Below are positions 23,750-31,841 of a stretch of DNA of 64,000 nt, one piece after another. The DNA is taken from the NCBI GenBank assembly GCA_963665395.2, contig OY762251.1:620001-684000 (forward strand), given 5' to 3'. Both the position numbers and the translations under genes were made by a program. Under the pieces are notes generated by a model. The model made no database searches and was not told the origin of the DNA. It was given only the letters and a program-made list of their open reading frames with translations. The number at the start of each line of letters is the position of its first letter. Position 1 is the stretch's first letter. The DNA is from Bin87 sp963665395 (GTDB lineage Bacteria; Chloroflexota; Dehalococcoidia; Lucifugimonadales; UBA3495).

Positions 23750-25612
23750 ATGAATTCGCTGTCAAGAATCCGAACTGCCGCCCTGGCGGTGGCGGTTCCG
23801 TCGCTGGTTGCCGTTGCCGCCCTGGCCTGCGGTGGGTCGGCGGAGCATTCCGCGGCCCCGGCGGCGCCGTCCGCCGCCGCGCCGGCGTCCAGCTCTTCGG
23901 CAACGTCCGGCTCCGCGGGAACCGCCAGCACGGCCCAGCGCATCGCGGCGACGCGGGCCGTAACTCAAGGATCATCCCGCACGACCCGGACGGAATCGGC
24001 GGCGGCGGCGCCAACTGCGGCGCCCGCTGCCGCCAGCCAGTCCGCTGCATCCCCGGCGTCGGGGCCACCAGGACCGGCTGGGCCTCCCGGAGCGCAAGGC
24101 CCACCGGGTCTGGCCGGCCCTGCTGGCGTGCAAGGTGCCCAGGGAGCCGCGGGGCCGGCCGGCCCGGTCATCCCACCCGAATCGGGTGGAACCGACAACC
24201 CCAACGACGGCGCCTATCCGCTGACCTACTACCAGCACTATGGCGTCAACCCGTTCATCGATGCCGACGAGGATCCGTTGTCCACCTTCGCGTTGGACGG
24301 CGATACGGCTTCCTATGAAATCCTGAAGCAGTACCTGCGGGACGGGTTCCTGGTTGAGCCGGACGCGGTGCGGGTTGAGGAATACGTGAACAGCCTGCCC
24401 CAGGGCTATCCCACCGCCGATCCGCCTACGGCGGACCTGGGGCTGCACCTGGACGCCGGGCCGGCTCCCTTTGGCGATGACGGCTACAAGCTGCTACGGG
24501 TGGGCGTGAGCAATCCCGCGCCCACCGACGACCGGGATCCGGTGTCCCTGGTGTTTGTGGTGGACGTGTCCGGTTCCATGGAGGCCGACAACCGGCTGGG
24601 TCTGGCCAAGGAGGTCATCTACGGCATCTCCCAGCAGATGATCCCCGGCGACCGGGCCGCCATCGTGACCTACGCCGACCAGGTGCGCGTGGCCCGCGAT
24701 TTCACCAACGGCGACCACGCCCGGGACATCGCCGGCACGGCAAGGCAACTGCGTCCGGGCGGCAGCACCTACGCCGAGGCCGGGCTGACCCTGGGCTACG
24801 ACCTGGCCGCCGACGAAATGCGCCGGGGACGCAAGGTGCGATTGGTGCTGCTGTCCGACGGCGTGGCCAACGTGGGCGACACCGGGCCGGAGTCCATCCT
24901 CAAGGTGGTGGACGAACACGCCCAGCGCAACGCCACCCTGACCACCATCGGCGTCGGCATCACCGGCAACTATAACGACGTGCTGATGGAGGTACTGGCC
25001 AACCGGGGCAACGGCACCTATCACTACCTGGCCAACCGCGACGCGGCGGCGCGGTTCCTGGAGGAAAGCGCGGCTGGCATCTTCACCGAGACGGCGCGAG
25101 ACGCTCGCATCCAGGTCGAGTTCAACCCGGAGGTCGTCCGCAAGTATCGCCTCATCGGGTACGAAAACCGCGCGGTGGCGGACGAGGATTTCCGGGATGA
25201 CACTCTGGACTTCGGAGAGGTGGGCTTCGCCCGGGACGTGTCCGCGCTGTACGAACTGCGTCTGCATGATCCGCCTACGGCGGACACGGACGATGCGGTA
25301 ATGGCGACGGCTCGCCTGCGCTGGCGCGACCCGCAGGACCGGCAGGTCATCGAGCTGTCGCAGGGGATCACCGCCGGCGAAACGGCGGCCGAACTGTCCG
25401 CCACTGATCCATACTTCCGGCAGGCGGCAGCGGCGGCCGAGTTCGCCGAATTGCTGCGGGAGTCCTTCTGGGCCCAGTGCGGGAGCCTGGACGCCGTGCT
25501 GGAACTGCTGGACGGCGTGGAAACGGAGCTTGGCGAGAACCGCAGCTACCGGGAACTGCGGGAACTGGTCGCCAGCGCCGGCCGGTACTTCGAGCCGACC
25601 TGCCGGCAGTAA
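23750..25612 (+). CDS. lipoprotein with collagen-like segment and von Willebrand A domain (YfbK-like)
   Basis: 620 residues. The signal peptide ends in a lipobox (VAVAALAC). A Ser/Ala/Pro-rich linker follows, then about 14 Gly-x-y collagen-like triplets (residues about 104-145, GPPGPAGPPGAQGPPG). An N-terminal YfbK-type segment carries DTASYEILKQYLRDGFLVEP. The VWA domain has MIDAS motif DVSGSMEADN, then RPGGSTYAEAG and LLSDGVANVGDTGPES. The C-terminal region matches the extended YfbK family. It is presumably exported and lipid-anchored, binding a protein partner through Mg2+. The collagen-like spacer is unusual for this family. Confidence 0.85.
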   Translation: MNSLSRIRTAALAVAVPSLVAVAALACGGSAEHSAAPAAPSAAAPASSSSATSGSAGTASTAQRIAATRAVTQGSSRTTRTESAAAAPTAAPAAASQSAASPASGPPGPAGPPGAQGPPGLAGPAGVQGAQGAAGPAGPVIPPESGGTDNPNDGAYPLTYYQHYGVNPFIDADEDPLSTFALDGDTASYEILKQYLRDGFLVEPDAVRVEEYVNSLPQGYPTADPPTADLGLHLDAGPAPFGDDGYKLLRVGVSNPAPTDDRDPVSLVFVVDVSGSMEADNRLGLAKEVIYGISQQMIPGDRAAIVTYADQVRVARDFTNGDHARDIAGTARQLRPGGSTYAEAGLTLGYDLAADEMRRGRKVRLVLLSDGVANVGDTGPESILKVVDEHAQRNATLTTIGVGITGNYNDVLMEVLANRGNGTYHYLANRDAAARFLEESAAGIFTETARDARIQVEFNPEVVRKYRLIGYENRAVADEDFRDDTLDFGEVGFARDVSALYELRLHDPPTADTDDAVMATARLRWRDPQDRQVIELSQGITAGETAAELSATDPYFRQAAAAAEFAELLRESFWAQCGSLDAVLELLDGVETELGENRSYRELRELVASAGRYFEPTCRQ

Positions 25613-25615
25613 GGA

Positions 25616-25661
25616 TGTCAGAAGCAGGATTTTCGGGATTATAAGGATTAGCAGGATTGGG
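25616..25661. repeat. TCAGAAGCAGGATT interspersed repeat
   Basis: Begins 3 bp after the VWA gene stop and reads TGTCAGAAGCAGGATTTTCG then GGATTATAAGGATTAGCAGG. It is the same family as 7911-7957. Confidence 0.75.
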
Positions 25662-25712
25662 ATCTCTCCGACACTGAACGGCTCCAGTCCTGCCAGGCCG
25701 TATTGACATATC

Positions 25713-25793
25713 CCGTCGTTCCCGCGAAAGCGGGAATCCAGAACGTCGTTATTCACAGAAAGCTCTGGGTTCCCGCTTTCGCGGGAATGACGG
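25713..25793. repeat. CCCGCGAAAGCGGG paired palindrome
   Basis: Two inverted copies of a GTTCCCGCGAAAGCGGGAAT hairpin separated by a short spacer; the right copy reads TTCCCGCTTTCGCGGGAATG. Other copies lie at 3426-3450 and 56062-56165. The 25613-25820 gap contains nothing else. Confidence 0.8.
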
Positions 25794-25820
25794 AGATAGG
25801 GAGATTTGACGCTTGGTAAC

Positions 25821-26031
25821 TCAATTTGACGACACGCCCGGATTGGCGTCCAAATCCCGCCAAAAGTCGGTTTCGGGAATGTCAAACTGGCCGGCGAAAT
25901 GCAGTATCCGGGGTTCGTAGTCGCTCCGAGCGTTGGGCGATGTCATTGGCCATTTCGGCCCGGTTAGCCAGATTCTGCCGATGCTCAATAGCCCCAAAGT
26001 CCAGCGGCGGCGGCAGTTGCGGTTCTGCCAT
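25821..26031 (-). pseudogene. frameshifted small gene overlapping the DNA methyltransferase 3' end
   Basis: From ATG 26031, inside the methyltransferase gene, one frame reads MAEPQLPPPLDFGAIEHRQN then LANRAEMANDIAQRSE. A plausible continuation, DYEPRILHFAGQFDIPETDF ending DANPGVSSN-stop at 25821, is in another frame, so a single frameshift near 25930 separates the halves. Overlap with a restriction-type methyltransferase suggests a partner gene. The product is too short for a typical restriction enzyme and is not recognised. Confidence 0.45.
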
Positions 26032-27151
26032 GTTCGTCATCCCGTGTCTCGGTGAGCTCTTGCCATTCGACCCGCCGGCTGCGCAGCCGTTCTGCTATAA
26101 CCCGCTGCGCTTCCGGTGAGTTATCCATTCCGATAAACCGTCGCCCCAACCGCTCGGCCGTAAGCAGCGTGCCGCCGCTGCCGGCGTAGCAGTCCAGAAC
26201 CGTATCGCACGGGTTGGATGAAGTGCGGATGATGCGCTCCAGCATCCGGGCGTTTTTTTGGGTTGGATAGGCGGGCCGCTGGGGATCTTTGTACAGCCAA
26301 ACGTCTTGCGGCAGCTTGCCGGCGGATTCGCTGGCGAAACGGATTTTGCGCGGGTTGCCAGCGCTGCTCCACTCAATCAGTCCGGCCGCGTCCAGTTCGT
26401 CCAGCTTCGCCGGCGGGTAACGCCAGTGGCGACCCGGCGGCGGTTCCATACCGCGCCACGGCTGACCGGTGGGGCCGTTGACAGTGACGCCGGGAGCGTG
26501 CAGCGGCGTGGTGGCATAGCGGCGTCCCTGCGCATCGGTGTGCGGGTACAGTCGGGCGAGTTCATCAGCAGACAGCGGTTCCGGCTGAGGATGCCAGGTG
26601 ATTTGGCGCGGGGACATTGAGTAGAAAAGGATGGTGTCCTTGACGTTGCCGTAGGAATGGCGGGCGAAGTTTTTCGGGTTGCACTTGATACGGGTTATGC
26701 TGTTGCGGAAGTTCTCGCCGCCGAAGACGGCGTCCATCAGCAGGCGGACGTGGTGTTCCATTTTTACGTCAATATGGACGTACACCGACCCGGCAGGAGC
26801 CATTACGGCGCGGATGGCATACAGACGCTGTCGCAGGGCGTCCAGATAGGCGTCGCCGCGCGTCGTGTCGGAATAAGCCGGCCGGCCGGAGGCGCTGATG
26901 CTGTTGGCGCGCCCATCGTCAATCAGGAACTCGTTGTTGGTGGCGAAGGGAGGATCAACATAGACCAGGTCCGCCATTACGCCGGCCGCGGCCAGCCGGC
27001 GCAGGCCGGCCAGATTGTCGCCAGCGTAGAAGAGGTGCGGAAGGGACGCCTGAGGATGCTGTCCGGTCATTCCTTCTCGCGGCCCCTTGGCGTCATCCGG
27101 GAGGGTGAACGGCCTAGTGATCTGCAACGGTGTTTGCCGGGCCGGCGTCAT
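25985..27151 (-). CDS. site-specific DNA methyltransferase, beta class (N6-adenine or N4-cytosine)
   Basis: About 388 residues from ATG 27151 (another ATG at 27070 is possible). Motif IV is ADLVYVDPPFATNNEF near the N-terminus, and the FxGxG motif is DCYAGSGGTLLTAERLG near the C-terminus. That order (IV before I), with the target-recognition region between, defines the beta class. PTQKNARMLERII just before motif I is also typical. The adjacent small frameshifted gene leaves this enzyme without a visible restriction partner, so it may be an orphan. Confidence 0.9.
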   Translation of the reverse strand: MTPARQTPLQITRPFTLPDDAKGPREGMTGQHPQASLPHLFYAGDNLAGLRRLAAAGVMADLVYVDPPFATNNEFLIDDGRANSISASGRPAYSDTTRGDAYLDALRQRLYAIRAVMAPAGSVYVHIDVKMEHHVRLLMDAVFGGENFRNSITRIKCNPKNFARHSYGNVKDTILFYSMSPRQITWHPQPEPLSADELARLYPHTDAQGRRYATTPLHAPGVTVNGPTGQPWRGMEPPPGRHWRYPPAKLDELDAAGLIEWSSAGNPRKIRFASESAGKLPQDVWLYKDPQRPAYPTQKNARMLERIIRTSSNPCDTVLDCYAGSGGTLLTAERLGRRFIGMDNSPEAQRVIAERLRSRRVEWQELTETRDDEHGRTATAAAAGLWGY

Positions 27152-27262
27152 TGCGCGTACTCGTGACAGGCAGGGCGGATACGGACGCACATGAAACACC
27201 GGATTCCGGCTTTCGCCAGAATGACGAGATCTTGGAATTTTGAGAAAACCGAAAGACCTTGC

Positions 27263-28087
27263 CTAACTGTCCCGGTACTCCGCGGTACGTTTCTCGCGGA
27301 AGGCCGCAACCCCTTCCACGTGGTCCTGCGAGGTGAGGGTGATGGTTTCGCCGGCGGCGGCCATTTTCATGGCCGTTTCCAGGTCGAACTCCAGGCCCTG
27401 GTACAGCATCATCTTGGACAGGCGGATGGCGATGGGCGGGCCGGCGGCGATGCGCTCGGCCATGGCCAGGGTGGTGGCCTCCAGCTCGTCTTCGTCCACC
27501 AGGCGGTTGAGGAAGCCCAGGCGATAGGCTTCTTCCGCCTCCAGGAATTCGCCGGTGAACAGCATCTCGGCGGCCCGGCCCAGGCTGCCCATGGTGCGCG
27601 GATAAAGCCAGGTGCCGCCGAAGCCGGGGAACAGGCCGATACGGACGTAGGCGGACATGAAGCGCGAGCGCGGCGTGCCAATGCGGATGTCGCAGGCGCA
27701 GGCCAGATCCAGCCCGGCGCCGGTGGCCACGCCGTTGACCATGGCGATGACCGGCTTCTCGCAACGCTGCACGCCGAGGATCATGTCCTGGGCCAGGCGG
27801 AAGCTGCGGCGCACCTGGTCGGCGTTGCCGGAAGTCCACCCGCTGCCGTTGCCGTTGGCGGAGCCGCCCAACTGGTTCATATCGCCCCCGGCGCAGAAGG
27901 CGCGGCCGGCGCCGGTGATGATCAGCACACGCACGTCGGGGTCGGCGTCCGCCTGGGCCACGGCGTCGGCGATTTCCACCTGCATCTGATCGTTGATGGC
28001 GTTGAGACGATCAGGGCGGTTCAACGTGAGGCGCGCGATGCTGGTGGCGGGGTCGGACTGGTACAGGATGAGTTCGTAATCGGGCAT
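27263..28087 (-). CDS. enoyl-CoA hydratase/isomerase family protein
   Basis: ATG 28087 has GAGGAGGG about 7 bp upstream; the longer frame has no start signal. 274 residues: RLTLNRPDRLNAINDQM, oxyanion-hole segments GAGRAFCAGGDM and MVNGVATGAGLDLACACDIR. FGGTWLYPRTMG is where crotonases carry catalytic Glu residues. It acts on acyl-CoA thioesters in fatty-acid or aromatic acid breakdown. The exact substrate cannot be fixed. It stands alone between the methyltransferase and the HEPN-like triplet. Confidence 0.9.
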   Translation of the reverse strand: MPDYELILYQSDPATSIARLTLNRPDRLNAINDQMQVEIADAVAQADADPDVRVLIITGAGRAFCAGGDMNQLGGSANGNGSGWTSGNADQVRRSFRLAQDMILGVQRCEKPVIAMVNGVATGAGLDLACACDIRIGTPRSRFMSAYVRIGLFPGFGGTWLYPRTMGSLGRAAEMLFTGEFLEAEEAYRLGFLNRLVDEDELEATTLAMAERIAAGPPIAIRLSKMMLYQGLEFDLETAMKMAAAGETITLTSQDHVEGVAAFREKRTAEYRDS

Positions 28088-28162
28088 AAAAAACGCCCTC
28101 CTCTGGTGGCTGCGACTAAAAATTATAGCATGAGCACTGCGATGCAGTTGGCTTGTATAGGC

Positions 28163-28168
28163 TATAAT
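28163..28168 (+). promoter_or_regulatory. candidate -10 box (TATAAT) of the HEPN-like triplet
   Basis: GGCTATAATGC lies 29 bp upstream of ATG 28198, in the divergent region shared with the enoyl-CoA hydratase gene. A -35 match at the right spacing is weak. Confidence 0.4.
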
Positions 28169-28197
28169 GCGCTCATGCCACTTTCGCGGTTTCACTG

Positions 28198-28686
28198 ATG
28201 ACTTACGACCGAAATACCGTTGCCGCCGCAGTCGCCCGCGGCCTGTCCGCGGCACGGGACCATGCGCAGCCCGATGATGCCGGCAAAGAGCCGGAGAACT
28301 ACGCTCGGTGGGCAGAGGCTTTCCGGCGCAGCGCGTGGCGGCATCTAGACGAGGACGATATTGACAGCCTGCCGCAAGCCTCCAACAAGGCGTGGGGACT
28401 GGTTGCCGAAACCATCAAAGCCATCAGCGCTCATCACGGCGGCGCAATCCATGCTCACCGTTCCTTTATGTTGATAATGCGGGAGGTTTCCGACCTGGTG
28501 CGAGAGCAAGGTGACGCTGCAACGGCGGCGTGGCTGAATAACTCCTTCAGCGCCGTCCGCATTCTGCACTCCAATTTTTACGAGAACGAAATGTCGGAGA
28601 ATCAGGTTGCAGATGGACTGCAACTGTGCGAGCAATTGTCGGAACGGCTTTACGAGCTGTTCTGGCCGGAGCGGCCCGCCGTCTGA
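28198..28686 (+). CDS. PaREP1/HEPN-like protein (tandem copy 1)
   Basis: 162 residues, all helical. Key segments are SNKAWGLVAETIKAISAHHG, HAHRSFMLIMREVSDLVRE, SAVRILHSNFYENEMSENQV and LCEQLSERLYELFWPE. The helix ending in H-HGG or RGW and the LHxNFYE turn are characteristic of PaREP1-like HEPN proteins. The conserved His of SHRS/AHRS and the R-x-LHSNF segment are candidates for functional residues. It is the first of three near-identical genes, and all three precede a NYN-domain gene. Confidence 0.68.
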   Translation: MTYDRNTVAAAVARGLSAARDHAQPDDAGKEPENYARWAEAFRRSAWRHLDEDDIDSLPQASNKAWGLVAETIKAISAHHGGAIHAHRSFMLIMREVSDLVREQGDAATAAWLNNSFSAVRILHSNFYENEMSENQVADGLQLCEQLSERLYELFWPERPAV

Positions 28687-28708
28687 ACAACGGAGCCGGA
28701 TTGATCAG

Positions 28709-29197
28709 ATGACTCACGACCGAAATGCCGTTGCCGCCGCAGTCGCCCATGGTTTGGACGCCGCACGTGACCGTCCGCAGACCGGCGATGCCGACAAGCA
28801 GCCTGAGATCTATACCCGCTTGGGAGAAGCATTTCGGCGCAGCGCGTGGCAACATCTGGCTGAGAATAACGACGACAGCCTGCCGCAAGCCTCCAACAAG
28901 GCGTGGGGGCTGGTGGCCGAGACGGTGAAAGCAATCAGCGTCCAGCATGGTGGCGTCATCCATACCCACCGTTCGATTGGGCTGGTGGTGCGTGAGCTGG
29001 CGCGCGTAGTGCGCGAGTCGGGTGACACCGAAACGGCGTCGTGGATCAATAACTCTTTCTCCAGGGCGCGCAGTCTTCACGCCAATTTCTACGAGGACGA
29101 AGAGTTTGAGGACCAAGTTGCCGACGGCCTGCAACTGTGCGAGCAATTGTCGGAACGGCTTTACGAGCTGTTCTGGCCGGAGCGGCCCGCCGTCTGA
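28709..29197 (+). CDS. PaREP1/HEPN-like protein (tandem copy 2)
   Basis: 162 residues, same layout as copy 1, but the centre has diverged (FRRSAWQHLAENNDDSLPQA, HTHRSIGLVVRELARVVRES, ARSLHANFYEDEEFEDQV). The C-terminal 30 residues and the 22-bp spacer with GATTGATCAG upstream are nearly identical between copies, consistent with duplication by unequal crossing-over. ATG 28709 is the start that matches copies 1 and 3. Confidence 0.68.
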   Translation: MTHDRNAVAAAVAHGLDAARDRPQTGDADKQPEIYTRLGEAFRRSAWQHLAENNDDSLPQASNKAWGLVAETVKAISVQHGGVIHTHRSIGLVVRELARVVRESGDTETASWINNSFSRARSLHANFYEDEEFEDQVADGLQLCEQLSERLYELFWPERPAV

Positions 29198-29219
29198 ACA
29201 CCGGAGTCGGATTGATCAG

Positions 29220-29708
29220 ATGACTCACGACCGAAATGCCGTTGCCGCCGCAGTCGCCCGCGGCTTGTCCGCGGCACGGGACCATGCGCAGCCCGATGAT
29301 GCCGGCAAAGAGCCGGAGAACTACGCTCGTTGGGCAGAGGCTTTCCGGCGCAGCGCGTGGCGGCATCTAGACGAGGACGATATTGACAGCCTGCCGCAAG
29401 CCTCCAACAAGGCGTGGGGACTGGTTGCCGAAACCATCAAAGCCATCAGCGCTCATCACGGCGGTATAGTTCACTCCCATCGTTCATTCCTGCTGATAAT
29501 GCGAGAGCTGTCGGAGCTGGCGCGTGGAAATGGCGACGTTGCGACGGCGGCATGGCTGAACATCGCGCTTGATACCGCCCGCGCTCTGCACTCCAACTTC
29601 TATGAGAACGAAAAATCGGCAAATGAAGTTGCCGACGGACTGCAACTGTGCGAGCAATTGTCGGAACGGCTTTACGAGCTGTTCTGGCCGGAGCGGCCGA
29701 CCCTTTGA
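29220..29708 (+). CDS. PaREP1/HEPN-like protein (tandem copy 3)
   Basis: 162 residues. The first 85 residues are essentially those of copy 1 (only the N-terminal HDRNA differs, as in copy 2). Residues about 88-140 are distinct (VHSHRSFLLIMRELSELARG, TARALHSNFYENEKSANEV). This mosaic of near-identity and divergence suggests gene conversion at the ends and selection or drift in the centre. It lies 60 bp before the NYN gene on the same strand. Confidence 0.68.
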   Translation: MTHDRNAVAAAVARGLSAARDHAQPDDAGKEPENYARWAEAFRRSAWRHLDEDDIDSLPQASNKAWGLVAETIKAISAHHGGIVHSHRSFLLIMRELSELARGNGDVATAAWLNIALDTARALHSNFYENEKSANEVADGLQLCEQLSERLYELFWPERPTL

Positions 29709-29768
29709 GCGTCAGCGCGTGTCGCGCTGGAGGAATATAGCCATCACTACTATCACGGAGGTGTCCAA

Positions 29769-30647
29769 TTGGAAGATTCAGGCAACGGAGTACTAATCGC
29801 CATTGATTGGGAAAACATACGACGGGGAGCCCAGTTGTACCAGAAAAGTGTCTCTCCTCAGGCGTTGTACGAAGCCATGACCAACGTGGGAGAGGTATTC
29901 GGAGACGTACTGGGCGGCAAGGCATTTGGCGACTGGAGTCTGCGTCCTGATGACGGCTCCGCGTTCACCCAGGCTGGCCTCACCCTGTATCACGCTCCCC
30001 GCACCATGGCCGGCAAAGACCGCAGTGACCCTTCCATCCTGCTGGAAGTGTACGACTGGCTGCGGGACCGCGACGAGTGCAAAGTGGTCATCCTTGGCTC
30101 CGGAGATTCCGACTACCAGGTGCTGGTTGACCGGGCCCGGGGCATGGGCCGTCGGGTCATCCTCTGCGCTTTCAGCCAGTCGGTGGCCCGGGATATGCTG
30201 GCGGTAGCCCCGCTGTTCCCCCTGGAGGCGGAACTGGGCATCCAGCTGGCTGAGCATGGGGACGTGGACGTGCAGCTGCCGACCCCTGAAGAGCAGGAAG
30301 AAGCTTTCCAGGACGTGCTCCACACTTTCGTCCGGGAAATGAACAAACTGGAAGCGCGCATGAACTTTGTGGGCTACAGTATGCTCTGCAACCAGTGGAT
30401 GCTGGATTGGGGGATTGCGTGGAACGAGTACGAGTGCCGGCGGCTGGTGGAAGACTGGCTGTATGACGGCATCGTCGAGCGCCACGACGTGCCCAACCCC
30501 AACAATCCGCAGTACCCCACCTCGGCGGTGCGCCTGGTCCGCACCAACGAAATCGTGCGCGACACGCTGGGCTTGAACCGGCCGGCCATCGCCAACCCGG
30601 TGGTTCCTTTCGATCAGACCCAACCCTACTACGACGCGGAGCGATGA
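29769..30647 (+). CDS. NYN (PIN-like) domain RNase-like protein with C-terminal winged-helix-like region
   Basis: TTG start at 29769 with GGAGG 6 bp upstream. 292 residues. NYN motifs: GVLIAIDWENIRRGAQ (first Asp and Asn), GKDRSDPSILLEVYDW, and VILGSGDSDYQVLVDRARG (acidic pair), then RRVILCAFS. Residues about 175-260 (HTFVREMNKLEARMNFVGYS, LVEDWLYDGIVERHDVP) look like a winged-helix/OST-HTH type RNA-binding module. NYN proteins of this kind are metal-dependent RNases. The HEPN-like triplet lies upstream and threonine synthase starts 1 bp after its stop. Confidence 0.82.
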   Translation: MEDSGNGVLIAIDWENIRRGAQLYQKSVSPQALYEAMTNVGEVFGDVLGGKAFGDWSLRPDDGSAFTQAGLTLYHAPRTMAGKDRSDPSILLEVYDWLRDRDECKVVILGSGDSDYQVLVDRARGMGRRVILCAFSQSVARDMLAVAPLFPLEAELGIQLAEHGDVDVQLPTPEEQEEAFQDVLHTFVREMNKLEARMNFVGYSMLCNQWMLDWGIAWNEYECRRLVEDWLYDGIVERHDVPNPNNPQYPTSAVRLVRTNEIVRDTLGLNRPAIANPVVPFDQTQPYYDAER

Positions 30648-30648
30648 G

Positions 30649-31839
30649 ATGCCCTCCTTCAGCTACATTGACCACCTGGAATGCACCGTCTGCGGCGCCG
30701 AGTATCCCTATGACGGGCTGGCCACGGTCAGCGATTGCTGCGGCAAGGTCCTGTTCGTCCGCTACGACCTGCCTCGTCTGCGTCGGGAGGTGCAGCGGTC
30801 GGACTTCGACCGCCGTCCAGCCAATATGTGGCGTTACAACGAGTTGCTGCCGGTGACCGATGGCGACTCGGTTATCACGCTGGGCGAAGGAGGTACGCCG
30901 CTGCTGGACGCCGCCACGCTGGCGCGGCAGGTGGGTGTCCGACGGCTGCTGATCAAAGAAGAGGGACTCAATCCCACCGGCACCTTCAAGGCCCGGGGCA
31001 TCGCCGCCGCCGTGTCCAAGGCGGTGGAAATCGGCGCTCGCGGGTTCACCATGCCGTCGGCGGGCAACGCGGCCGGCGCCGCCGCGGCCTACTGCGCCCG
31101 CGCCGGTACGCCGGTCAAGGTCTTCATGCCCCAGGACGCTCCGGTCGCCAACAAGAAGGAGTCCATCGTCGCCGGGTCCGAGCTGAACCTGGTGGAAGGG
31201 CTGATCAGCGACGCCGGGCGCATCGCCGTGGGCGTCGCCGCGGAGCAGGGCCTGTTCGACCTGTCCACCCTGAAAGAGCCCTGCCGCGCCGAGGGCAAAA
31301 AGACCATGGGCCTGGAAATCGCCCACCAGCTGGGCTGGCGGATGCCCGACGCCATCGTCTATCCCACCGGCGGCGGCACCGGGATCATCGGGATGTACAA
31401 GGGCTTCCAGGAACTGCTGGAACTGGGCTGGATTGAGGGCAAACCGCCCCGTTTCTACGCGGTGCAGGCCGACGGCTGCCAGCCCATCGTCAAGGCGTTC
31501 CACGAAGGCGCGGACACTGCCGAACCCTGGCCCAACGCCGCCACCAAGGCCGACGGGCTGCGGGTTCCCGGCCCCTTCGCCGACTACCTGATTCTGCAAG
31601 CCATCCGGGAGACGGGCGGCGGCGCATTGGCCGTCAGCGACGACGAGATGATCGCCGCCATGTACACCCTGGCGGAAACCGAGGGCATCATCTCCTGTCC
31701 CGAGGGGGCGGCCACCCTGGTGGGACTGGAGCGGCTGCTGGCCGACGGCAGCATCGGCGCGGACGAGGAGGTGGTCCTGCTCAACACCGGCTCCGGCTAC
31801 AAGTACCTGGACCTGCTGCGGGGGCCGGAGGAGGCATAG
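30649..31839 (+). CDS. thrC: threonine synthase
   Basis: 396 residues. An N-terminal zinc-ribbon-like segment (CTVCGAEYPYDGLATVSDCC) is followed by a PLP fold-type II body. It has KEEGLNPTGTFKARGIAAA (Schiff-base Lys in TFKARG), SAGNAAGAAAAYCARAG and YPTGGGTGIIGMYKGFQEL (phosphate-binding loop). It makes threonine from O-phosphohomoserine. It starts 1 bp after the NYN gene stop and ends 2 bp before a Uma2 start, so the three are probably co-transcribed without an obvious functional link. Confidence 0.9.
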   Translation: MPSFSYIDHLECTVCGAEYPYDGLATVSDCCGKVLFVRYDLPRLRREVQRSDFDRRPANMWRYNELLPVTDGDSVITLGEGGTPLLDAATLARQVGVRRLLIKEEGLNPTGTFKARGIAAAVSKAVEIGARGFTMPSAGNAAGAAAAYCARAGTPVKVFMPQDAPVANKKESIVAGSELNLVEGLISDAGRIAVGVAAEQGLFDLSTLKEPCRAEGKKTMGLEIAHQLGWRMPDAIVYPTGGGTGIIGMYKGFQELLELGWIEGKPPRFYAVQADGCQPIVKAFHEGADTAEPWPNAATKADGLRVPGPFADYLILQAIRETGGGALAVSDDEMIAAMYTLAETEGIISCPEGAATLVGLERLLADGSIGADEEVVLLNTGSGYKYLDLLRGPEEA

Positions 31840-31841
31840 CG

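Noticed and set aside
24494..25885. 463-residue minus-strand frame opposite the VWA gene
   Set aside because: Translates repeats at its start and antisense VWA sequence; no start signal or motif.
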